A DNA stretch of 64,000 nt from an uncultured Flavihumibacter sp. (GTDB lineage: Bacteria; Bacteroidota; Bacteroidia; Chitinophagales; Chitinophagaceae): contig CABHOY010000091.1 in NCBI GenBank assembly GCA_902168105.1, positions 62,001 to 126,000 on the forward strand. Reading direction: 5' to 3'. The position numbers and the translations under genes are program-made. Below the pieces are notes generated by a model. The model saw only the letters and a list, made by a program, of their open reading frames with translations, ran no database searches and had not been told where the DNA came from. Below, piece after piece: positions 24,381 through 33,400 of the stretch. Position 1 is the stretch's first letter, and each line of letters begins with the position of its first letter.

Positions 24381-25655
24381 TTACAATCCCGTCGCTACGG
24401 TTTTCAGACCTCTTTCTTTGATCAGTTGTTCTCTTACTTTGAACTGCCTGTAGAATGATACCGGCTGTAAAACACCTCCTGCCTGCAGGCGCGCCTGGGC
24501 GACCAGCGGACGGACATCCGTACGGTAAGCGTATTGCAGGATCTCCTGTGCAGCCACGGCGTCGTTGTTCTGCTGGGCGGCCTGAAGGGCTTTGGTATCT
24601 ACCAGTAAAGCCTGGGCATAGGCGATCATAATCGCTTCCACTGACTGTAACAGGTCTTCCAACGGATCTTTTACATTGTGAGAGGCGTCGATCATCCATC
24701 CCAGATCATTGGCGTGGTTCATACCACGGGCGTCCATACCTTCCACCAGTTCATTGAAGATGAGGAACAGCTGATAAGGATTAATACTACCTACAGTAAG
24801 ATCATCATCTCCATATTTGGAATCATTGAAATGGAAACCTGCCAGTTTACCCTCCATCAACAGTAATGACACGATCTGTTCGATATTGGCATTAGGCAGA
24901 TGATGGCCCAGGTCGACAAGCGTATATGCCTTTGGCCCGAGTTTATTAGCGAAGAGTAATGACTGGCCCCAGTCGCCAATAGTCGTAGAATAGAAATTCG
25001 GCTCATAGGCCTTGTATTCTATGTACAGCTTCCAGGCGTCCGGCAGCGTAGCATATACTTCCTGCAAACTGTCCAGCGTGCGTTTAAAAGCACCTCTGAA
25101 GTTCAGCTGTCCGGGAAAGCAGGAACCATCGGCCAGCCAGAGGCTCAATGCATTGGAGCCAAGCTCGACCCCGTATTTTATTACTTCAATGTTATGTTCT
25201 ACCGCCAGTTTCCTGACGCCTTTATCAGTATGATGTAAGGAACCGAACTTATAACTCAATTGCTGGCCGGGCTGGTCCTGGAAGGTATTTGAGTTCACAG
25301 CATCAAACCGGATATCGTGTTGCGCCGCCAGGGCTTTTATGCTGGCTGCATTTTCAGGAATATCCCAGGGGATGTGCAGGGAAATAGCGCCACTGCTTCT
25401 GTTCAATGCATGCAGGACGCCAATATCGGTGATCTTTTCCTCCAGGTTACGGGGCTCCCCTCCTCCTGAGAAACGGCCAAAGCGGGTACCACCGGTGCCC
25501 AGCGCCCAGCTGGGAATGGCTACCTGGAAGTCCTGCAATTTCTGAAGGACATCATCTACATGCTGGATATTTCCGGCTATATATGCGAAGCTACGCTCGT
25601 GCGCCTGCCTGTGGGAATCGTTGAATTCAGCTATCTGAAATTTCTCAATATTCAT
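24381..25655 (-). CDS. rhaI: L-rhamnose isomerase, Pseudomonas-type
   Basis: A 424-residue TIM-barrel isomerase of the Pseudomonas stutzeri L-rhamnose isomerase type rather than the E. coli RhaA type. The metal-binding residues are visible: Glu in LYIEYKAYEP, Asp in TLVDLGHHLPNANIEQI, His in GFHFNDSKYGDDDLTVG and Asp in WMIDASHNVKDPLEDLLQS. It converts L-rhamnose to L-rhamnulose, and members of this type often accept D-allose and similar sugars. The ATG at 25655 begins MNIEKFQIAEFN. A 131-base gap holding a 10-bp inverted repeat separates it from the aldolase gene upstream. Confidence 0.94.
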   Translation of the reverse strand: MNIEKFQIAEFNDSHRQAHERSFAYIAGNIQHVDDVLQKLQDFQVAIPSWALGTGGTRFGRFSGGGEPRNLEEKITDIGVLHALNRSSGAISLHIPWDIPENAASIKALAAQHDIRFDAVNSNTFQDQPGQQLSYKFGSLHHTDKGVRKLAVEHNIEVIKYGVELGSNALSLWLADGSCFPGQLNFRGAFKRTLDSLQEVYATLPDAWKLYIEYKAYEPNFYSTTIGDWGQSLLFANKLGPKAYTLVDLGHHLPNANIEQIVSLLLMEGKLAGFHFNDSKYGDDDLTVGSINPYQLFLIFNELVEGMDARGMNHANDLGWMIDASHNVKDPLEDLLQSVEAIMIAYAQALLVDTKALQAAQQNNDAVAAQEILQYAYRTDVRPLVAQARLQAGGVLQPVSFYRQFKVREQLIKERGLKTVATGL

Positions 25656-25710
25656 AACGGGAGTTTGGGTCTTTGGTAAATTAGGAAAAGTTTTTCTTTA
25701 ACAGACATTA

Positions 25711-25750
25711 TCAACACATGCCGCCTGACTTTCGCCGGAGCATGTGTTGA
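25711..25750 (-). promoter_or_regulatory. 10-bp inverted repeat between aldolase and rhaI
   Basis: TCAACACATG (25711-25720) and CATGTGTTGA (25741-25750) are perfect arms around a 20-base spacer. No T-run follows on the minus strand. It could be a processing or stabilising stem within the operon mRNA or a looped operator. Confidence 0.5.
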
Positions 25751-25786
25751 CTCAATGTGCTGGTATTTAACTGATGAAAGGCCTTA

Positions 25787-27910
25787 TTATCTTACAAAAG
25801 CTGCAGCAACACCACCATCCACGTTGATCACGTTACCGGTGGATTTATTGAGCAGTCCTCCGGTAATGACAAAACATGCATTGGCGATATCTTCCGGCAG
25901 GATCACCTGGTTCAGCAAAGTACGTTTGGCATAATAACCAGGCAGTTCTTCTATTGTAACACCATATGCTTTCGCGCGGCCCGCCGCCCAATCGCCTTCC
26001 CATATCTTGCTGTCGGCAATCACCGCATCAGGATTCACGACATTTACACGGATACCGTCCTTGCCCAGTTCTGCTGCATTCAAACGACTCAGGTGAAGTT
26101 GTGCCGCTTTAGCGGAACCGTAACCAGCGTTGTTCGGGCCACTCATCAATGCGTTCTTGCTAACGATATTGATCACATCTCCGCCGAGGTCCTGCTTGCG
26201 CATCACCTCCACACCATGTTGGGTAACGAGGAACTGGCCTTTTACAAGTACGTCGTACAACAGGTCCCAATCTTTTTCTGTATGCGCCTCCAATGGTTTG
26301 GAGATAGAAAGACCGGCACAGTTAACCACCAGGTCCACACCACCGAAAGCCAGGCTGGCTACGTCGTATGCAGCCTTTATATCACTTCCTTTTGTTACGT
26401 CAAGGATAGCGGTTGCAAAAACGTCCTTGCCATATTGTTTGGAAAATTCTTCCCTTGCGGACTGCAGACGGCTTTCGTCATTATCATTGATCACCACACA
26501 AGCGCCTTCATCTGCAAATTTCTTAGCGACAGCTTTACCGATACCACCGGCGCTACCTGTGATCAGTGCAATACGGCCCGACAATGCTTTTGGTTTAGGC
26601 ATACGTTGCAGCTTCGCTTCTTCCAGCAACCAGTATTCTATATCAAATGCTTCCTGACGTGGCAATGCGGTATATTCAGAAATGGCTTCCGCACCTTTCA
26701 TTACATTGATCGCATTGGTATAAAACTCTGCTGCCACCCTTGCGGTCTGTTTGTCTTTCGAGAAAGTGAACATACCGACACCTGGGTACAGGATCACAAC
26801 CGGGTTAGGATCACGTAAAGCAGGGCTGTTCGGATGACGGCATGTATTGTAGTAATCAGTGTACATCTGCCTGTAGGCAGCAAATAAAGGCTCCAGTTGT
26901 TGTTTTTCTGCTGCAACATCATCCAGTGAAGCCTGGGGATCTAACGGCAATACCAACGGACTGATCTTCGTACGCAGGAAGTGGTCAGGACAACTGGTAC
27001 CCAATGGCGCCAGCCTGTCAAGATCTTTGGAGTTGATGAACTCCAATACACGCGGATCATCTGTAAAGTGACCTACCATACGGGTGTGCGCAGAACACAA
27101 GCCTCGTAACACAGGCGCCAATGCAGCCGCCTGTTTCTTACGCACTTCAGCAGGCGGGGAAGTGATACGGCTACCGCCGAATACTGGCCCTTTCTTTCCG
27201 TAATGCTCTTCAAGGTATGCAGCACAACGTTCAATCACTTCGAGCGTGTTCATATAACTTTCATAAGCTGTATCGCCCCAGGTGAACAGACCATGAGAAC
27301 CCAGCATAATACCTCTGATGCCCGGATTATCCCGCAGGCATTGTCTTAATTGTAAACCGAGATCAAAACCTGGACGCTGCCAGGGCACCCAGCCTATCGT
27401 ACCGCCAAAGAGCTCCTGCGTGATACGTTTACCATCCTTTGCTGCCGCAATAGCAATGGCAGCATCAGGATGCAAATGGTCTATATGTTTGAACGGCAGA
27501 AAACCGTGCAGCGGTGTATCGATGGAAGGAGCTTTAGAACTGAGATCGAAGATACAGTGATTGAAAAGCTCCACCATTTCATCTTCCTGATCAATACCTT
27601 TGTAGATATTCTCCAGGCTATGCAGCCGCTCCACATACAAAGCCGCCAGACCACTACGTTTCAAGGTACCGAGGTCGCCACCGGAACCCTTCACCCACAT
27701 TACTTCCGTTTCTTTGCCCGTCAGCGGATCTTTAGACATCACTTTACAGGAAGTATTGCCACCTCCATAGTTTGTGAGGCGGAGATCAGCGCCCAGCAGG
27801 TTAGAACGATAGATCAGTAATGCTACTTCGTCTCCTGCCAGTGCAGCGGCTTTCTGCTCGTCCCAGAGATAACTTACGTGTTTGAAATTTGTTAAGGAAG
27901 AAACCGACAT
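25787..27910 (-). CDS. Rhamnulose-1-P aldolase / lactaldehyde dehydrogenase fusion
   Basis: A 707-residue bifunctional enzyme of the RhaE-RhaW type (also annotated bifunctional aldolase/short-chain dehydrogenase, YuxG-like). The N-terminal half is a class II aldolase: GGNTSCKV, a metal-binding HLHPDAAIAIAAAK and GSHGLFTWGDTAYESYM. From about residue 447 an SDR domain follows, with ALITGSAGGIGKAVAKKF for NAD binding, NIVSKNALM and the catalytic YxxxK in GYGSAKAAQLHLSR. The aldolase splits L-rhamnulose-1-phosphate into dihydroxyacetone phosphate and L-lactaldehyde, and the dehydrogenase oxidises the latter to L-lactate. Followed downstream by rhaI and, further on, the Lut genes that use lactate. 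Confidence 0.94.
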   Translation of the reverse strand: MSVSSLTNFKHVSYLWDEQKAAALAGDEVALLIYRSNLLGADLRLTNYGGGNTSCKVMSKDPLTGKETEVMWVKGSGGDLGTLKRSGLAALYVERLHSLENIYKGIDQEDEMVELFNHCIFDLSSKAPSIDTPLHGFLPFKHIDHLHPDAAIAIAAAKDGKRITQELFGGTIGWVPWQRPGFDLGLQLRQCLRDNPGIRGIMLGSHGLFTWGDTAYESYMNTLEVIERCAAYLEEHYGKKGPVFGGSRITSPPAEVRKKQAAALAPVLRGLCSAHTRMVGHFTDDPRVLEFINSKDLDRLAPLGTSCPDHFLRTKISPLVLPLDPQASLDDVAAEKQQLEPLFAAYRQMYTDYYNTCRHPNSPALRDPNPVVILYPGVGMFTFSKDKQTARVAAEFYTNAINVMKGAEAISEYTALPRQEAFDIEYWLLEEAKLQRMPKPKALSGRIALITGSAGGIGKAVAKKFADEGACVVINDNDESRLQSAREEFSKQYGKDVFATAILDVTKGSDIKAAYDVASLAFGGVDLVVNCAGLSISKPLEAHTEKDWDLLYDVLVKGQFLVTQHGVEVMRKQDLGGDVINIVSKNALMSGPNNAGYGSAKAAQLHLSRLNAAELGKDGIRVNVVNPDAVIADSKIWEGDWAAGRAKAYGVTIEELPGYYAKRTLLNQVILPEDIANACFVITGGLLNKSTGNVINVDGGVAAAFVR

Positions 27911-27993
27911 ATGTTGTTTTTTATATTTTTTAGATTGGTTTATGATAGTTAAAACATGAACGATACCGTATGATGTTATATGCTATTCGGAAT

Positions 27994-28070
27994 ACGATCC
28001 GGTGAATTGATTTGACGTTAGTATGCTGTATGCCATCCGACAAACACGATCCGACGAATTCGATTTGACG
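27994..28070. repeat. Two 24-25 bp direct repeats before the hairpin element
   Basis: Two related units at 27994-28017 and 28046-28070 share ACGATCCG and GATTTGACG and are 52 bases apart. They precede copy 2 of the GC-rich hairpin, as the tandem arrays do at the other two copies. Confidence 0.7.
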
Positions 28071-28072
28071 AT

Positions 28073-28121
28073 CCCCGGGTTAAAACCCGGGGCTACAAAC
28101 TACATCACCCCTTCCGGGGTG
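28073..28121. repeat. GC-rich double-hairpin element, copy 2
   Basis: CCCCGGGTTAAAACCCGGGG (28073-28092) is identical to copy 1. The second hairpin is different: CACCCC/GGGGTG (28106-28121). It lies about 60 bases past the rhaT stop, in the spacer before the aldolase gene. Confidence 0.8.
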
Positions 28122-28152
28122 GAATTCAAGCCTCTAAATTGTTTTTATGCCG

Positions 28153-29205
28153 TTACAATGAATTGCCGTAGCCTACAAGCATAACGGACGCCATGATCGT
28201 TGCAACGCCCAGTATGATAGTTCCGAATGTCTTTGCACTTACGCCTTTCCATTCCCGCAGGGTGATACCCCAAAGACTAGAGATCATGATGATAAACGCC
28301 ATGTGCAGTATCCAGGAACTTGCGCCATTGCCCAGTTTACTTTCACCCATGCCATAGAAGAAGAACTGAAAGAACCAGGTGGTACCAGCCAGTGCTGCAA
28401 AGAAATAGTTACCCGCCAGTGGTGTTCCTTTGTTGACATAATCACCGAAAGTCTTATTACGGAAGTTCAGCAACAGGCACCAGAACAAGTTGGTAGTGAG
28501 ACCTCCCCATAGTAAAACGACGAATATTACATTGTTCTGGAATAACGGATTGCTACCCTCTTCAATAGCGATAGCCGCCATTGGCTTACCAGCCTCTATG
28601 CCAAAATTGAAGCAGGCGCTCAGGATGCCTGAAACGGTTGCTACGATCAATCCTTTTTTAAGATCGAACTCCTTTATACTTTCCTTTTTCTGATCTTCGG
28701 ATAATTCACGTTCCTTCATCACACCTGCAGCACCGCAAATAGCAATACCCACAAGGCAGACCAGCACGCCACCGAGCACCATTAAACCGCCGGGGCTTTT
28801 TATCATGGCTGAAAATGTGTTTGTACTATCGGAGGTGAACAGGTCCCTGTATATAGGCGGAATGAGCGAACCGAAAGCGGAGGTATATCCAAGTGCAACT
28901 GACATACCGAGGGACATGCCCAGGTAACGCATGGCCAGCCCGAACGTAAGGCCGCCGATGCCCCATAATACGCCCATAAAATAGGTCCAGAAGAGTGTAG
29001 AACTGTCTGTTCTGCTAATGATGCTCAGGAAATCAGGTACGGTGATCCAGGCTGCCAGGAAGGGTACAATTAACCAGGAAAAAAAGCCGCCCACTATCCA
29101 ATAGCTTTCCCAGGCCCAACTCTTTACTTTCTTGAAAGGGATATAAAAACTGCCGGAAGCAAAGCCTCCGATAAAATGAAAAAATACGCCTAAAATAGCT
29201 TGCAT
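28153..29205 (-). CDS. rhaT: L-rhamnose/proton symporter
   Basis: A 350-residue membrane protein of the RhaT family with about ten transmembrane helices. Distinctive segments are the opening FFHFIGGFASGSFYIPFKKV, WESYWIVGGFFSWLIVPFL, VLWGIGGLTFGLAMRYLGMS, and the late GTTWFFQFFFYGMGESKLG. RhaT imports L-rhamnose with a proton across the inner membrane. The gene opens the rhamnose cluster on the minus strand, and the aldolase gene follows after 242 bases. No rhamnose regulator (RhaR/RhaS-like or LacI/GntR) is present in the window. Confidence 0.94.
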   Translation of the reverse strand: MQAILGVFFHFIGGFASGSFYIPFKKVKSWAWESYWIVGGFFSWLIVPFLAAWITVPDFLSIISRTDSSTLFWTYFMGVLWGIGGLTFGLAMRYLGMSLGMSVALGYTSAFGSLIPPIYRDLFTSDSTNTFSAMIKSPGGLMVLGGVLVCLVGIAICGAAGVMKERELSEDQKKESIKEFDLKKGLIVATVSGILSACFNFGIEAGKPMAAIAIEEGSNPLFQNNVIFVVLLWGGLTTNLFWCLLLNFRNKTFGDYVNKGTPLAGNYFFAALAGTTWFFQFFFYGMGESKLGNGASSWILHMAFIIMISSLWGITLREWKGVSAKTFGTIILGVATIMASVMLVGYGNSL

Positions 29206-29325
29206 AATAGTGGAATTGTGTTTTTAATCGTGGAACCTTTCAAATTTAAATAAAGGCAGCGGGGCAACTGTCCTACACATTCCTATTAAGGCTAAATTAA
29301 ACGGGGTATCTGTATAAAATGACGA

Positions 29326-29353
29326 AAGGCTGCCCACCTGCGCGGACAGCCTT
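29326..29353 (-). terminator. Terminator of the lipoprotein gene
   Basis: AAGGCTG (29326-29332) pairs with CAGCCTT (29347-29353). On the minus strand the stem is followed by TCGTCATTTT. It lies 27 bases past the stop at 29380 and separates that gene from the rhamnose cluster. Confidence 0.6.
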
Positions 29354-29379
29354 ATTCTCTCTGCATAAATTTCTTAATA

Positions 29380-29976
29380 TCAGTAAGTTACTTTTACATC
29401 AGCAACTATATAATCAGCTGTTATTGCTTTTACCTTGATAATACCTTTCTTGGCAAAACCATTCTGGAAGAATACTACCAGTGGCATATCCGCTGAAGCA
29501 AAGGTCTCATCATCAGTAGCGATGGTCAGTTGTTTCAGTGTGGATGCATGTGTAATGGTATCGAAAGAATTAACATTGAAAGTATCCGCAGGCACCATGT
29601 TACGTACCAGTGTGGTCAGCGTGCCGGGAATGTTCAGATCAAACGTTTCATCGTTCGGGCTGGTAAAGAACATAGAGAAGGACCCAAAGTTATTGAAAGC
29701 CACATCGATGTATTTACCAAGTGTATCAGGAATATCATTATCCAGGTATACATTTCCTTTAAAAGAGGAGAAAACGCGGCCATAACTTTCACTTGCAGGT
29801 GTTAAGGCAAACTTCAGATCTGTAAATGTAACAACGCTGTCTTTATTACCGGATCCGGATCCTGGCAGACCAGTGGTGTCCCCGGGATTTTGTGTTCCAC
29901 CGCCAATACCTGCTTCTTTGGAACAGGCAGCGACAACCAGTGCTATGACTGCTATCAGCAGGAAGTATTTTCTCAT
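29380..29976 (-). CDS. Hypothetical lipoprotein
   Basis: A 198-residue predicted lipoprotein (signal MRKYFLLIAVIALVVAAC with Cys at 18). After a Gly/Ser/Pro linker the mature part is a beta-rich domain of about 150 residues (TFTDLKFALTPASESYGRVF onward, ending KVKAITADYIVADVKVTY). I do not recognise a family. The low-complexity linker GSGSGNKDS suggests a surface-exposed domain tethered to a membrane. It stands alone with its own terminator, and its upstream neighbour is a histidine kinase gene on the same strand with 44 bases between them, so they could be co-transcribed. Confidence 0.7.
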   Translation of the reverse strand: MRKYFLLIAVIALVVAACSKEAGIGGGTQNPGDTTGLPGSGSGNKDSVVTFTDLKFALTPASESYGRVFSSFKGNVYLDNDIPDTLGKYIDVAFNNFGSFSMFFTSPNDETFDLNIPGTLTTLVRNMVPADTFNVNSFDTITHASTLKQLTIATDDETFASADMPLVVFFQNGFAKKGIIKVKAITADYIVADVKVTY

Positions 29977-30020
29977 AGGATAGGATCAGTTATTTCCAGC
30001 AAAAATATGAAAAAATATAA

Positions 30021-32003
30021 TCAAGTGTATGCCGGTAAAATAACTGTGAAGGCGGCGCCCTGTTTTTCGTCTGATTCTGCGTAGATAACTCCGTGATGAG
30101 CAGTCACTATTTTCTGGCATAAGGCCAGTCCAATGCCGCTTCCCTCGTATTCGCCCCTTCCATGCAGGCGCTGAAAGATCACAAAGATCTTACGGGCATA
30201 CGTTGGGTCGAAACCGATACCATTGTCCTGTACCCTGATCCCGCAATAGGTAGTGCCGTTCTGTAACTGTGGATTAGCCCCGACTTCCTCCGGCTCCATC
30301 ATACGTGAAGTTATCCTGATAACAGGCGCTACGTCTGCCTTGCTGAATTTCAGTGCGTTACTTAAGAGGTTCTGAAACAGCTGTGTCATGTGCAGGGGGA
30401 TCCCCTTTATGCAACAGAGTGAATCATAGTTGATTGTGGCATTCTTTTGCTGAATAAGCACTTCCAGGTCGGTCAGCACGTGTTCCATGACCTGGACGAG
30501 GTCTATTCTTTCAAACAGGTGATCCTGGCGGGACACTCTTGAAAAGGCCAGCAGGTCCTGTATCAGGTTGGTCATACGGGTTGCCGCATTGCGGATGATC
30601 CCAAGATTACGTACACCTGTTTCGTTCAGCTCATTTGCATATTTATCCTGCATGAGTGCTGAGAACATATTGATCTTACGAAGCGGTTCCTGAAGGTCAT
30701 GGCTGGCCACGTAGGCGAACTGTTCGAGGTTCTGGTTCACGATGTTAAGATCGATATTCGCCTTCTTCAATTCATCTGTCCTGAGTTCCACCAGGCGTTC
30801 CAGTTCATGCTCATTATCGATCATCCGTTGCCTTAAAGCCTTTTCTTCACGCAGGTCTCGGGCGATGCTCGCCCTTCCCTGTGAGACGCCTGTCAGCGGA
30901 TCGTATACCAGCATCGTTGTGCCGAACACCGGGATCGCTTCGCCTGTTTTGAAGTGCCGGTATAGTATTTCGCCGGACCATTGTCCGCGGTTAAAAAGCT
31001 CTACATTCACCTCATTTTTCAGACGGTCTATTTCTCCCGCCATGAGGTATTCGCTGTTATGCCTCCGGGCGTCCATCAGACTATCAAGGCCGAGCAGTTT
31101 TTGTCCGGCAGCATTGACATAGGATACATTTCCAGCTTCATCTGACAGGCTGACGAAGTCCCGGCTGTTCTCCAGCAGGGCCAGTAATTTCTGTTGTTCT
31201 TTTTTAGCTTCCAGCTCGGGCCGTAGGTCGCGTAGCGCCGCCCCATGGCCGATAAAACTATTATTCCGGGGATCTTTGATGATGGAGAAATCGGCATGAA
31301 AAGGGATGATCTCTTTTGAGCCATAGTGCCGCAGGTAGACTGTACCTGTCCACTTCTTGCCTGTTCTCAGCTGTGGCAGTACTTCTTTGGCAATAAAATC
31401 GTGGTAATCGGGATTATACAGATCAACCTCTCCTAACAACGTTATCTCCAGATCCTGTGGTATTCCCAGCAGTTTCCGTCCCGAGGAATTCATATAAAAA
31501 ATACGGCCTTCATAATCTGCCGCCGCTATAAAATCAGAGCTGCTCTCCACCAGAGAGAACAGCATTACTTTCTTTTCCCTGCTCTTTGATTGTCTGCTGA
31601 CGTCCTGTATAGTACCTGCAAAGCGGTATGCTATTCCTTCTTCATTAAAGTAAGCCTGACCTATACATCTGAGCCAGCGTTGCCGGGTATCGGCGCCGGT
31701 TACACGGAACTCGAAATCATACCGGCCGCCGTTGTCATTTGCGAGGGCCCGTTCCATTGCAAGGGCCACTATTGGCTTATCTTCCGGATGAGCGTATGTC
31801 AGTATGTTTTCGTAAGACATTATCTCTCCTTCTGCAAAACCATACAGCTCTCTGCAGCGGTCATCGTATACAATACACCGGTTTACGGGGTCCATGTCCC
31901 AGGTACCGAGTCCGGCGGAACGTAATGCAAAGCGCATCCATTCCTGATCATCTTCTCTATAGCTTTCTACCGGTCTGGCTTCGTGATTATGCTTTTGTTC
32001 CAT
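30021..32003 (-). CDS. PAS-domain sensor histidine kinase
   Basis: A 660-residue cytoplasmic histidine kinase with no transmembrane helix seen. Three PAS domains occupy about residues 20-400 (WDMDPVNRCIVYDDRCRELYG; IFYMNSSGRKLLGI; VSYVNAAGQKLLGL). A coiled helix leads to a HisKA domain with phospho-acceptor His435 in ASHDLQEPLRK, a variant typical of phytochrome-like kinases. The HATPase domain follows with NLLSNALKFS (N box), DNGIGFDPTYARKIF (G1) and GSGIGLALCQKIV (G2). There is no receiver domain and no response-regulator gene next to it, so its partner is elsewhere. PAS signals suggest redox, light or metabolite sensing, not specified by sequence. Confidence 0.9.
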   Translation of the reverse strand: MEQKHNHEARPVESYREDDQEWMRFALRSAGLGTWDMDPVNRCIVYDDRCRELYGFAEGEIMSYENILTYAHPEDKPIVALAMERALANDNGGRYDFEFRVTGADTRQRWLRCIGQAYFNEEGIAYRFAGTIQDVSRQSKSREKKVMLFSLVESSSDFIAAADYEGRIFYMNSSGRKLLGIPQDLEITLLGEVDLYNPDYHDFIAKEVLPQLRTGKKWTGTVYLRHYGSKEIIPFHADFSIIKDPRNNSFIGHGAALRDLRPELEAKKEQQKLLALLENSRDFVSLSDEAGNVSYVNAAGQKLLGLDSLMDARRHNSEYLMAGEIDRLKNEVNVELFNRGQWSGEILYRHFKTGEAIPVFGTTMLVYDPLTGVSQGRASIARDLREEKALRQRMIDNEHELERLVELRTDELKKANIDLNIVNQNLEQFAYVASHDLQEPLRKINMFSALMQDKYANELNETGVRNLGIIRNAATRMTNLIQDLLAFSRVSRQDHLFERIDLVQVMEHVLTDLEVLIQQKNATINYDSLCCIKGIPLHMTQLFQNLLSNALKFSKADVAPVIRITSRMMEPEEVGANPQLQNGTTYCGIRVQDNGIGFDPTYARKIFVIFQRLHGRGEYEGSGIGLALCQKIVTAHHGVIYAESDEKQGAAFTVILPAYT

Positions 32004-32084
32004 GTAGTATACAGGCGGATTTAATTGTCCTTTTCTCTAAAGAAGGCAATAATTACAATATCTGCAATACTACGTAAATGTCAA

Positions 32085-33107
32085 TCAATTGCGAGGTTCC
32101 AGCTGAAAGATTTCTGCGAGCAGTTCATATGAACGGAAACGGTCTTCTATCTTTTCGGTGATGGTGGCGGCTACGATCTCGTCTACTCCATAATCATCCG
32201 CCATTTTCAGCAAACGTTGTTTCACCTGTTCGGGCGTACCCGCAACAATGCGGCCCCTGTTGGCCATTACACGCTGCCATTCCTGATCTGAGTACTCATA
32301 GTCGCGCACTTCTTCCCAGGAAGGGGTTTCATCATATCTGCCTTTCTCAAAACTTAACAGGCGATAGTCCATCATTGCCTGCAACTCGTCCGCCTTCTCC
32401 TGCGTGTCGGCACAGAAAAGGAAGATCCCTACACTAGCGGCAGGCTCTTTCAGGAATTGGGAAGGTTTGAATTTTTCACGATAGGTCTTTACGGCCTGTG
32501 GGCCACCTATGGGGTATATAAAGTGAGCGAATGACAATGCCCAGCCCTGTCTTGCCGCCAGTAAGCCGCTTTCTCCGCTGGAGGTCAGCATCCACAGTTC
32601 CGGTACCGTATCTATCCGTGGTATGGCCTTTACTTTTTCATGTACTGTACCGGTTTCGGAAGAGTCGGTTAAATATCCTTCCAGATCCTGGACCTGTTGT
32701 ACAAAGTCTCTCGGTTCAAAATTATTGGAGGGGTTCAGTATATGACTTGTCAGCCGGTCGCCACCGGGAGCACGGCCTATACCCAGGTCAATACGTCCCG
32801 GGTTGAGCGCTTCCAGCAGGCGAAAGTTCTCTGCCACCTTCAGGGTGCTATGGTTAGGTAACATGACACCACCTGAACCCAGGCGTATATGTTTAGTAAC
32901 AGCTGCCAGCCGGGAGATCAATACCTCCGGAGCCGCCCCTGCCAGTGTGCGGCTATTATGATGCTCAGAAACCCAATAACGGGTGAAACCGAGGCGGTCG
33001 GCCAGCTGTGCCAGTTTAATACTTTCTTCGAGTGCTTCGACAGCGTTGCTACCTCTGCGAATAGGGGTCTGATCCAGTACGCTAATCTTTAATTTCCTGT
33101 CGGCCAT
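32085..33107 (-). CDS. LLM-class flavin-dependent oxidoreductase
   Basis: A 340-residue luciferase-like monooxygenase, MsnO8-type. Recognisable features are the opening ISVLDQTPIRRGSNAVEALE, LADRLGFTRYWVSEHHN, SGGVMLPNHSTLKVAENFR, GRIDLGIGRAPGGD and WMLTSSGESGLLAARQG. The enzymes bind FMN and oxidise substrates with oxygen, often for detoxification or catabolism, and the substrate here is unknown. The ATG at 33107 has a promoter-like box and operator-like palindrome just upstream, so the gene may be inducible. It is separated from the helicase gene by the third repeat element, and nothing nearby names its pathway. Confidence 0.88.
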   Translation of the reverse strand: MADRKLKISVLDQTPIRRGSNAVEALEESIKLAQLADRLGFTRYWVSEHHNSRTLAGAAPEVLISRLAAVTKHIRLGSGGVMLPNHSTLKVAENFRLLEALNPGRIDLGIGRAPGGDRLTSHILNPSNNFEPRDFVQQVQDLEGYLTDSSETGTVHEKVKAIPRIDTVPELWMLTSSGESGLLAARQGWALSFAHFIYPIGGPQAVKTYREKFKPSQFLKEPAASVGIFLFCADTQEKADELQAMMDYRLLSFEKGRYDETPSWEEVRDYEYSDQEWQRVMANRGRIVAGTPEQVKQRLLKMADDYGVDEIVAATITEKIEDRFRSYELLAEIFQLEPRN

Positions 33108-33122
33108 TGGCTGTTCTTTTTA

Positions 33123-33142
33123 GAATGTTCATTCCAAAATTA
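33123..33142 (-). promoter_or_regulatory. Promoter box with overlapping operator-like palindrome
   Basis: On the minus strand TAATTTTG fits the Bacteroidota -7 consensus TAnnTTTG (33135-33142). Directly downstream lies GAATGAACATTC (33123-33134), 5-bp arms around AA, at the expected transcription start. The arrangement is typical of a TetR-type operator. No clear -33 box was found. Confidence 0.45.
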
Positions 33143-33239
33143 CAAAAGAAATGGGAAATAATGTTAGCACATGACAAATACATTGATATTATTCGATGGG
33201 CGGTATGGGGTATTGGTGTTTGGGGGATGATTAATTAGG

Positions 33240-33400
33240 ATTAAATATGAATTAATTCAATTGGTGGGTTTTGTTGGCGTTCCCGTTCCCGGGATTTAAT
33301 GCGATTCAATTCATTCGGTGGGTTTCGGTGTCGTTCCCGTTCCGACATTAAATATGAATCAATCCATTCGGTGGGTCCGTTGGTGTTCCCGTCCCATTCC
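33240..33400. repeat. Tandem array of three about 54-bp units
   Basis: Units at 33240 (54 bp), 33294 (53 bp) and 33347 (54 bp) each run ATTwAAT..., TTCrrTTGGTGGGT or close variants, and a GTTCCCGT tail. They are diverged (roughly a quarter of positions differ) and end exactly at the hairpin element. Confidence 0.8.

Noticed and set aside
24364..24699. Upstream extension of rhaB
   Set aside because: The extra 112 codons overlap rhaI, are arginine-rich and have no kinase homology, while the internal ATG gives a standard family start.
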